Positions 6,819 through 11,521 of a stretch of 11,521 nt of DNA are shown in pieces (within the stretch, counting starts at the first letter, position 1; the number at the start of each line of letters is the position of its first letter). The stretch is from JBHELG01 sp046263195 (GTDB taxonomy: Bacteria; Actinomycetota; Nitriliruptoria; Nitriliruptorales; JAHWKO01). The notes under the pieces are model-generated. The model was not told the origin of the DNA. It made no database searches and saw only the letters and a program-made list of their open reading frames with translations. Location of the stretch: contig JBHELG010000007.1 in the NCBI GenBank assembly GCA_046263195.1, positions 1 through 11,521 on the forward strand, read 5' to 3'. The translations under genes were made by a program, and so were the position numbers.

Positions 6819-6837
6819 TGCCCGAGTGGCTCGGGCA
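6819..6837. promoter_or_regulatory. 8-bp tight inverted repeat in the leader of the small lipoprotein gene
   Basis: TGCCCGAG-TGG-CTCGGGCA is a perfect 8-bp inverted repeat with a 3-base centre, ending 52 bp before the GTG start. A TGATAACGT element lies just downstream (6854-6862) and could belong to a promoter -10 region, in which case the repeat would cover the -35 area, as an operator might. The promoter assignment is weak. Confidence 0.35.
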
Positions 6838-6889
6838 TTGGGGAGGACAAGTCTGATAACGTCGCGGAGGGAGACGGAGGAGGGCTGGG

Positions 6890-7201
6890 GTGCAGGATCT
6901 TTCTGGGTGGGGACTTGGCAGGGCCGTGCTGGTCAGCGCACTGACCATCGTGTTGGGGTCCGCCTGTGGTGGCGAGCAATCGGGTGCGAAGTGCTCCGCG
7001 CTCAATCCCGCTGACCTCGAGGGTGGGATCGTGACGAGCGCCTTCGACACTGAGTTCGAAGAGCGAGGGATCGACTCGACGCCGGCGAGACTGGACGCCG
7101 CTCGTGCGAACCTGAGGCAACTCTGCTCGGATCAGCCCGATCGGGACGTCATCGCCGCGGCCAGAGAGGCCGCGAGCAAGGTCGTCGAAACAAGCGACTG
7201 A
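6890..7201 (+). CDS. small predicted lipoprotein, function unknown
   Basis: A 103-residue product begins at GTG 6890 behind GGAGGAGGG (6876-6884). The N-terminus has one Arg, then a hydrophobic run ending VLGSAC with Cys26 as the likely lipidated residue, so it is probably anchored to the outer face of the membrane. The mature part is about 77 residues, mostly helical and acidic, and has two further cysteines, C35 (AKCSALN) and C79 (RQLCSDQ), well placed to form a disulfide. No catalytic motif is visible and I do not recognise the family. It is preceded by an unusually repeat-rich 220-bp leader and converges with the AI-2E-family gene 26 bp away, sharing a hairpin. The lipobox is slightly off consensus (G at -3), so an ordinary secreted or membrane-anchored protein is the alternative. 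Confidence 0.7.
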   Translation: MQDLSGWGLGRAVLVSALTIVLGSACGGEQSGAKCSALNPADLEGGIVTSAFDTEFEERGIDSTPARLDAARANLRQLCSDQPDRDVIAAAREAASKVVETSD

Positions 7202-7222
7202 AGCCGCTCACTCCACGGCTTC
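7200..7222. terminator. putative bidirectional terminator between convergent genes
   Basis: GAAGCCG (7200-7206) pairs perfectly with CGGCTTC (7216-7222) over a 9-base loop. It overlaps the stop of the small lipoprotein gene and lies 6 bp past the end of the opposing gene at 7228. Neither side has a long T-tract, but the place between convergent genes supports the call. Confidence 0.5.
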
Positions 7223-7227
7223 CAGTC

Positions 7228-8346
7228 TCACCCCTGGCTGCTTGCAGCCGCCTGCTCGGGAACGCGTTCGTGTTCCTCCTCGGGCTCGTTGAAGGTGCGC
7301 CACTCATTGGCCACCGCCGATATCACGGCGGCGACCGGCACGGCCAGAGCCGCCCCGGCGACGCCCCACAGCACCGCGCCCGCGGTGAGCACGATGAGGA
7401 TCACGGCGGGGTGCAGTGGGATGATGTAGCCCATGATGTAGGGGTAGAGGATGCGCCCCGATATCTCCTTGACGACCAGGATCGTGGCTAGGACGACCAA
7501 CCCGGCGACGGCGCCATCGCTTGCAAAGGTGACGAGCACGGCGAGGGCACCGGAGACGATGGCCCCCACGATGGGGAAGAACGACCCGGCAAAGATGAGC
7601 AGCATGAGCGGCACGACGAGGGGCACCCCGAGCACGATGAGTAGGAGCCCGACGGGGAGCGCGTTGACGAGCCCGAAGATCGGTATCCCGCGGAAATAGC
7701 CTGCGAACGTCTGCCAGGCTCGGGCGCTAAGCGCGGCGAGGAGCGGGCGGCTGCGGGCGGGGAAGTGGCCGGCGAGCCACTCGACCAACTGCTCGCCGTC
7801 CCGCACGAAATAGAAGCCGAGCACGAGGGTGAGCAGGATCGCACCGACCGCCTGGAGCACGAGCGCCGAGCCGACGAGCAGCCCGAGCGCGAGCTTCCCC
7901 CTGTTGGCCCGCAGCTGTTCTCTGGCCTGGTTGACCAGCTCGTCGATCTCCTGAGAAGACAGGTCCAGCGCTCCCAGCTGGAGCCATTGCACGACCTGAT
8001 CGCGCAGGCGCAGGGACGACTGTTCGAGTTCGTTCGCCTGAGAGGCGAACTGCTGCGTGGCGAAGGCGATCACGAGCAGGACCGCCACAGTTCCCACGAC
8101 TACGGACAAGGTCGCCGCCACCGAGCGCGGCACCTTGTGATCGATCAGCCACCGGGTCGGGGGAACGAGGAAGGTCGCGAGGACGATCGCCGCGAAGACC
8201 GGCAGCACGACGAGGTAGAGCTTCCCCATTCCCCACGCGAGGACACCGAGGACGGCCATGACGGTGAGCAGGCGCCACGCCCACGATCCGCTCACCCGCA
8301 GCCACGACGGGACCGACCGCGACGGCCCGTCGCTGTCTGCCCGCAC
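7228..8346 (-). CDS. AI-2E/PerM-family membrane transporter
   Basis: This 372-residue polytopic membrane protein reads leftward from GTG (complement of 8344-8346), with GGAGGG a few bases upstream. The layout is that of the AI-2E transporter family (YdiK/PerM/TqsA-like): two N-terminal helices after a short polar head, a third helix, then a long soluble helical insert (from about TQQFASQANELEQSSLRLRD to the NQAREQLRANRGK region), followed by the conserved GFYFVRDGEQL segment and an amphipathic stretch (SARAWQTFAGYFRG). The C-terminal half holds about four helices with GVPLVVPLMLLIFAGSFFPI, GRILYPYIMGYIIPLHPAVI and a final Ala/Val-rich helix. The tail is acidic (EPEEEHERVPEQ). Family members have been linked to signal export, Na+(Li+)/H+ antiport and permease roles, so substrate cannot be assigned. 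It is divergent from the methyltransferase gene and convergent with the small lipoprotein gene. Confidence 0.9.
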   Translation of the reverse strand: MRADSDGPSRSVPSWLRVSGSWAWRLLTVMAVLGVLAWGMGKLYLVVLPVFAAIVLATFLVPPTRWLIDHKVPRSVAATLSVVVGTVAVLLVIAFATQQFASQANELEQSSLRLRDQVVQWLQLGALDLSSQEIDELVNQAREQLRANRGKLALGLLVGSALVLQAVGAILLTLVLGFYFVRDGEQLVEWLAGHFPARSRPLLAALSARAWQTFAGYFRGIPIFGLVNALPVGLLLIVLGVPLVVPLMLLIFAGSFFPIVGAIVSGALAVLVTFASDGAVAGLVVLATILVVKEISGRILYPYIMGYIIPLHPAVILIVLTAGAVLWGVAGAALAVPVAAVISAVANEWRTFNEPEEEHERVPEQAAASSQG

Positions 8347-8440
8347 CTCAACCCTCCGCGATGCCTGTGGTTCGTCCCCGGGGAGGCTATCAAGCGGGGG
8401 TTTGAACAGGAGCCTTGTGTCCAGGGGCCGAAGCGGAGGA

Positions 8441-8483
8441 GGTTGCGGCCACCGGACGGGCGGCTAGCGGTGCACTCGCAACC
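8441..8483. promoter_or_regulatory. two-tier inverted repeat in a divergent promoter region
   Basis: GGTTGCG (8441-8447) pairs with CGCAACC (8477-8483) and, inside, CACCG (8450-8454) pairs with CGGTG (8468-8472), together 12 pairs with a small internal loop and a 13-base terminal loop. It lies in the 221-bp gap between the divergent AI-2E-family and methyltransferase genes, 84 bp before the latter's start, so it could serve either. A 10-bp palindrome TCCCCGGGGA is also present at 8375-8384. A TAGGGT at 8507-8512 resembles a -10 box but has no matching -35. Confidence 0.35.
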
Positions 8484-8567
8484 ACGACGGCGGCGTGAGT
8501 CCTCGATAGGGTCGCCTCGAGCCCGTCGCTCCTCCCCCACCGGCAATGGCGATCAAAGCGAGAGGCC

Positions 8568-9266
8568 ATGGTGCGCAACGAGATCGAGCGATATGACCTC
8601 GAGGCGCTCCGGGGCGCGGTCGCCTACCAGCGCTGGGTGGTCGACTCCTTCGCTCCGGTCCTACGTGGTCGAGTGGCCGAGGTCGGCGCCGGAATCGGGA
8701 ACTTCACGCGCTGGATCGCCCCGCACGCCGAGAACGTCGTCGCCTTGGAGACGGACCCGGAGATGTGCGCCGCCATACGCGAGCTCGGAATCGAAAACGT
8801 CGAGGTGGTGCAGGGGCGACTCGAACTCTACGCCTTCACGGCGAACTCTCGTTTCGAAGGCGCCGTCCTCATCGACGTTCTTCAGCTCTACAAGGACGAC
8901 ACGGCCGCCATCCGCGCCGCTGGTCGCCTGCTGCGGGTCGGAGGCCACCTCTGTGCGCTCGTCCCCGCTCATTCCTGGCTCTACGGCTCGCTGGACGATC
9001 GTTACGGGCACTACCGCCGCTACGACAAGGAGCGGATGGTGAAGCTGTTCGACTCGGCCGGCCTGGTGGTGGAAGAGCTGCGCTACTTCAACCCTCTGGG
9101 CGCACTGGCCTGGCTGGCCGCAGCCCGGATGGCGCGCCGTCCTCGCCTCGACCCGATGCTCGTCCGCCTCTCGGAGCGGGTATTCGTCCCGGCCAGCAGA
9201 CTCCTGGAGGGGACGGTGAAGCCCCCGTTCGGCCAGAGCCTGCTGGCTGTGGGTCGCCTGCGCTGA
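8568..9266 (+). CDS. class I SAM-dependent methyltransferase
   Basis: A 232-residue cytosolic protein starts at ATG 8568 with GAGAGG as a modest ribosome binding site. The Rossmann-type SAM-binding motif I is VAEVGAGIGNFTRWI (core E38-V-G-A-G-I-G44), the acidic residue ending strand beta 2 is E61 (VVALETD), and motif IV-like LIDVLQLYKDD is near 101-111, where many relatives read LEH. Motif RLLRVGGHLCALVPAH follows. The stretch DDRYGHYRRYDKERM (about 143-157) is the mark of a common subfamily often found near polyprenyl-glycosyltransferases and other envelope genes. The substrate is unknown. The last 60 residues are helical and basic, which might serve for membrane contact or substrate binding. 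Its 3' end meets the CNBD gene convergently across 28 bp, with no good terminator visible. Confidence 0.9.
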   Translation: MVRNEIERYDLEALRGAVAYQRWVVDSFAPVLRGRVAEVGAGIGNFTRWIAPHAENVVALETDPEMCAAIRELGIENVEVVQGRLELYAFTANSRFEGAVLIDVLQLYKDDTAAIRAAGRLLRVGGHLCALVPAHSWLYGSLDDRYGHYRRYDKERMVKLFDSAGLVVEELRYFNPLGALAWLAAARMARRPRLDPMLVRLSERVFVPASRLLEGTVKPPFGQSLLAVGRLR

Positions 9267-9294
9267 AGCGAATTCCCTCCGCCGGCTGGTGACG

Positions 9295-9762
9295 TCAGGC
9301 CTGCTGCGACTGCTCGCCGTTCCGTTCCGGGCGGCCGCCACCCTCGCGGTCGCGCATCTCCAGTGTGCGCTCGAGCCGCGCAGCCAGGTCTGGATTGGCT
9401 TCCAGCAGCGCTTGGAAGGAGTCCTTCGGTAGGACGAGGAGCTCGGTCTCCTCGCTCGTCACGGCACTCTTCGAGTGGGTCACCTCTTCGAGCAGGGCGT
9501 TTTCGCCGAAGTAGTCGCCAGCGCCGAGCTCGGCGACTTCCCGCTCCTCACCGTCAACGGTTTCGAAGATGCGTACACGGCCCGACAGGACGATGTAGAG
9601 GGCCTCGGCGGCAGCGCCCGCCTCGAACACCGTCCTGCCCGCAGTCCAGTAGAGGTTGGCCGAGGCGCCGAGGATCTCCAGGAGGATCGGGTCATCGAGA
9701 GGGGCGAAGTTCGGCACCGCCCGCAAGGTCTTGACCAGAGTGTGACTGGCCGGTTCGCTCAC
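9295..9762 (-). CDS. stand-alone cyclic-nucleotide-binding-domain protein
   Basis: The start chosen is GTG at the complement of 9760-9762, with GAGGAGG a few bases upstream; the frame extends to 9843, but the extra residues lack a ribosome binding site and overlap the divergent gene. The 155-residue product is almost only a Crp/Fnr-type effector domain: helix (TLVKTLRAVPNFAPLDD), then the beta-roll with GRTVFEAGAAAEALYIVLSG, RVRIFETVDGEEREVAELG, and the phosphate-binding cassette AGDYFGENALLEE, followed by THSKSAVTSEETELLVLP and the C helix. There is no helix-turn-helix, kinase or channel domain; the tail after about residue 137 is polar and probably disordered. In the cassette, E87 is present but the usual Arg that holds the cyclic phosphate aligns with K98, so ligand binding is doubtful or altered. 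It probably acts by protein-protein contact. It is divergent from the phosphoesterase pair by 34 bp. Confidence 0.87.
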   Translation of the reverse strand: MSEPASHTLVKTLRAVPNFAPLDDPILLEILGASANLYWTAGRTVFEAGAAAEALYIVLSGRVRIFETVDGEEREVAELGAGDYFGENALLEEVTHSKSAVTSEETELLVLPKDSFQALLEANPDLAARLERTLEMRDREGGGRPERNGEQSQQA

Positions 9763-9796
9763 GGCACCTCCTCGCACACGAACCCAGGGAGCGCAC
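9763..9796. promoter_or_regulatory. 34-bp gap between divergent starts
   Basis: Only 34 bp separate the GTG of the CNBD gene from the ATG of the phosphoesterase gene, and both ribosome binding sites fall inside it (CCTCCTC at 9767-9773 read on the minus strand; AGGGAG at 9786-9791). If the starts are right, the promoters must lie within the opposite genes, giving overlapping 5' leaders or leaderless-like transcripts and probably linked control. Confidence 0.5.
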
Positions 9797-10666
9797 ATGC
9801 GTCTCGACGAACCGCTGCCCCTCTCGCGGTCTCCCCTGCGCATCGCTCAGGTGAGCGACCTCCACTGCGGAACCCCGACCTTCAAGCCCGACCTGATGGA
9901 GTCCGTGGTCGAACGCGTCAACCGTCTCCAGCCCGATGCGGTCGTGGTGGTCGGGGACCTCACTGCCGAGGGCTACGAATGGGAATTCGACGAGGTGGCG
10001 GCGTGGCTCCGACGCTTCGACGCTACCACGCTCGTAGTATCCGGCAACCACGACGCGCGGAACCTCGGCTACGTCCACTTCGAACGTTGCTTCGGGGTCC
10101 GCTTCTGGCGCTTTCGGATGCCTTTCACAGGTGAGCGGGCGGAGCGCCTGCAGGCGGGCGGCGCGACCTTCGTCGGGGTCGACTCCTCGGAGCCCGACCT
10201 GAACGAAGGACGCATCGGTCGTGAGTGGTACGGCTGGATCCGCGATCAGTTCGATCATCCGAACGACATCAAGATCTTCGTCATCCACCACCACCTCGTC
10301 TCGATCCCCAACACCGGCCGGGAACGCAACACCGTCAGCGACGCCGGGGACCTCCTCGACGTTCTCACGGGAGCGGCGGTGGACATCGTCTTGTCCGGCC
10401 ACAAGCACGTTCCGTTCTTCTGGGGGGTCAACGGCACGCTCATCTGCAACTCGGGCACGGCCTCGACCCGGCGCGTGCGGGGACTCACGCCGCCGTCCTG
10501 GAACGAGGTGGTGGTCGACGCCTCGTCCATCAAGGTGCAGGTCCACTACGAAGACGGTCGACACGGGCTGGGCATGATCCGGACCCGGGCCAACCGGGCC
10601 GCGATCCGCGAAGCGCTGTACCTCACCGATGGCTTCCGCGCCTCCAACCCCATCCCTGTCGAGTAG
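9797..10666 (+). CDS. metallophosphoesterase, apparently catalytically intact
   Basis: A 289-residue cytosolic protein starts at ATG 9797 behind AGGGAG. It has the calcineurin-like phosphoesterase fold with every di-metal ligand motif in order: VSDLHCG (D21, H23), VVGDLT (D54), SGNHDARN (N84, H85), VIHHHL (H164-H166) and LSGHKH (H202, H204). It therefore should bind two metal ions and hydrolyse a phosphoester. The order and size resemble class III cyclic nucleotide phosphodiesterases (CpdA/Rv0805-like) but also many other phosphoesterases, so the substrate is not decided. Family-specific stretches are SSEPDLNEGRIGREWY (about 130-145) and FFWGVNG with ICNSGTAS. There is no signal peptide. It is followed after four bases by a degenerate copy of itself and is divergent from the CNBD gene, a context that makes a nucleotide-signalling role possible. 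Confidence 0.9.
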   Translation: MRLDEPLPLSRSPLRIAQVSDLHCGTPTFKPDLMESVVERVNRLQPDAVVVVGDLTAEGYEWEFDEVAAWLRRFDATTLVVSGNHDARNLGYVHFERCFGVRFWRFRMPFTGERAERLQAGGATFVGVDSSEPDLNEGRIGREWYGWIRDQFDHPNDIKIFVIHHHLVSIPNTGRERNTVSDAGDLLDVLTGAAVDIVLSGHKHVPFFWGVNGTLICNSGTASTRRVRGLTPPSWNEVVVDASSIKVQVHYEDGRHGLGMIRTRANRAAIREALYLTDGFRASNPIPVE

Positions 10667-10670
10667 GAGC

Positions 10671-11519
10671 ATGTCCCTCGCCGACCTGTCCCTGCGGATC
10701 GCTCACCTCGGGAGCATCAACTGCGGCGACCAGGCGTTCCGGGTGGAGCTCATGCGCAACGTGGTCGAGAGGGTGAACCGGTTCCAACCGGACCTCGTCG
10801 TGGTGGCCGGAGACCTCACTGCGGCCGGCTACATCTGGGAGTACGAGGCTGCGGCAGAGTGGCTCGGCCGCATCGAGGCGCCCACGCTCGTCGTCCCCGG
10901 CAACCGCGACTCGCGCAACGTCGGCTACATGCATTTCGAGCACCTGTTCGGGGAGCGCTTCTGGCGCTACCGAGCGGTCTTCGACCCGGTACGCGCGGAG
11001 CGGCTGAGGGCGAGCGGAGTCACCGCGGTAGGACTCGATTCCTCCGAGCCGGACCTCAACGAGGGGCGGGTGGGCCGCGAGTGGTACCCGTGGTTGCGCG
11101 AGCAGTTCGACGAGCCCGATGACTTCAAGCTCGTCACCCTCCACCATCACCTCGTCGCCGTTCCCGGAGGCGGCCGTACGTCGAGCGTCATCCAGGACGC
11201 AGGCGACGTCCTGCCGATTCTCGCCGATCTCCAAGTGGACATGACCCTCTCGGGACACAAGCGGGTCCCATTCTTCTGGGGGCTGAGCGGCGTGTTCATC
11301 TGCAATTCGGGGACGGCGGCCACCTGGCGGGTGCGAGGGCTCATCCCGCCGTCCTGGAACGAGTTCCGCATCGACGCGTCGACCATGAAGGTGTTCCTGC
11401 ATTACCCCGATGGGCGGAGAGAGCTGTCGGCGGTGCGCACGAGGGCGTCGCGGGCGAAGCTGCGCGAAGCTTTCCACGTCACGAAGGACTTCCTGGCGAC
11501 CAACCACATCTCGATCTGA
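10671..11519 (+). CDS. metallophosphoesterase paralogue lacking several metal ligands (probable pseudoenzyme)
   Basis: A 282-residue protein starts at ATG 10671; TAGGAG, which contains the stop codon of the preceding gene, is its ribosome binding site, so the two are cotranscribed and probably translationally coupled. By hand alignment it matches the preceding protein from end to end without a gap at about 60% identity, hence a tandem duplication. At the metal site, however, SDLHCG has become GSINCG (D to S15, H to N17), GNHD has become GNRD (H to R79) and GHKH has become GHKR (H to R198). AGDLT (D48), N78, HHH (158-160) and H196 remain. A di-metal centre of the usual type seems impossible. 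Yet the frame is intact and the other signatures (SSEPDLNEGRVGREWY, FFWG, ICNSGTAA, PPSWNE) are kept, so it is under selection. It may be a regulatory or structural partner of the first copy. The stop TGA ends two bases before the window edge. Confidence 0.9.
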   Translation: MSLADLSLRIAHLGSINCGDQAFRVELMRNVVERVNRFQPDLVVVAGDLTAAGYIWEYEAAAEWLGRIEAPTLVVPGNRDSRNVGYMHFEHLFGERFWRYRAVFDPVRAERLRASGVTAVGLDSSEPDLNEGRVGREWYPWLREQFDEPDDFKLVTLHHHLVAVPGGGRTSSVIQDAGDVLPILADLQVDMTLSGHKRVPFFWGLSGVFICNSGTAATWRVRGLIPPSWNEFRIDASTMKVFLHYPDGRRELSAVRTRASRAKLREAFHVTKDFLATNHISI

Positions 11520-11521
11520 CC

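Noticed and set aside
6811..6890. tRNA-like start, GTTGCCCGAGTGGCTCGGG resembling the D-arm of a tRNA-Ser/Leu
   Set aside because: No T-loop GTTCGA-type sequence, no anticodon stem and no matching acceptor arm follow in the next 80-100 bases; the match is only the 8-bp inverted repeat.
7765..9042. Long plus-strand frame of 425 codons across the AI-2E-family gene and the methyltransferase
   Set aside because: Arg/Glu/Pro/Ser-rich antisense and out-of-frame shadow of two well-identified genes; no recognisable domain or ribosome binding site.
9692..10672. Long minus-strand frame of 326 codons opposite the first phosphoesterase, with a similar one (10623-11507) opposite the second
   Set aside because: Their mutual similarity only mirrors the duplication of the sense genes; composition is typical of high-GC antisense frames.
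10671..11519. Second phosphoesterase as a decaying pseudogene
   Set aside because: The frame is complete, a ribosome binding site is present, and changes are concentrated at the metal site while other family motifs are kept.

Overview
The window is high-GC DNA with frequent GTG starts (seven of the eleven start codons assigned here), strong GGAGG-type ribosome binding sites, and a LuxR-type regulator beside a flavoprotein. This fits a chromosomal segment of an actinobacterium (Actinomycetota), possibly a deep-branching or uncultured one; the lineage is an inference. I see no tRNA, rRNA, CRISPR array, transposase or phage gene.

Left part (1-2340): the 3' end of a TPR/LuxR-HTH transcriptional regulator, cut by the window edge, followed on the same strand by a complete FAD-dependent oxidoreductase of the PHBH/geranylgeranyl-reductase-like fold. 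A convincing intrinsic terminator overlaps the oxidoreductase stop codon. A 458-bp non-coding stretch follows and is dense in inverted repeats: a nested repeat, a second terminator-like hairpin with a T5 tract, and a bulged 13-bp stem enclosing a smaller hairpin. It may be a structured leader for the next operon.

Middle part (2791-6196): a compact ABC importer operon with a family-5 solute-binding lipoprotein and two DppB/DppC-type permeases, spaced by 2 bp and then overlapping by 4 bp. No ATPase gene is present on either side, so the nucleotide-binding subunits must be encoded elsewhere. Next come two small genes: a single-pass membrane protein with a short period-5 I/V-x-x-L repeat after its membrane helix, and a small predicted lipoprotein behind a leader rich in palindromes.

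Right part (7200-11519): an AI-2E/PerM-family membrane protein on the minus strand, convergent with the small lipoprotein gene across a shared hairpin; a class I SAM-dependent methyltransferase on the plus strand; and a stand-alone cyclic-nucleotide-binding-domain (CNBD) protein on the minus strand. Only 34 bp from the CNBD start, and divergent from it, begins a tandem pair of metallophosphoesterase-fold genes. The first copy keeps every recognisable metal ligand. The second aligns to it without gaps at about 60% identity (hand alignment) but has lost four ligands (D to S, H to N, H to R, H to R) while keeping the rest of the family signature. An apparent enzyme/pseudoenzyme pair next to a CNBD protein, whose own phosphate-binding cassette has Lys at the usual Arg position, is the most interesting arrangement here. 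A role in nucleotide signalling is possible but unproven.
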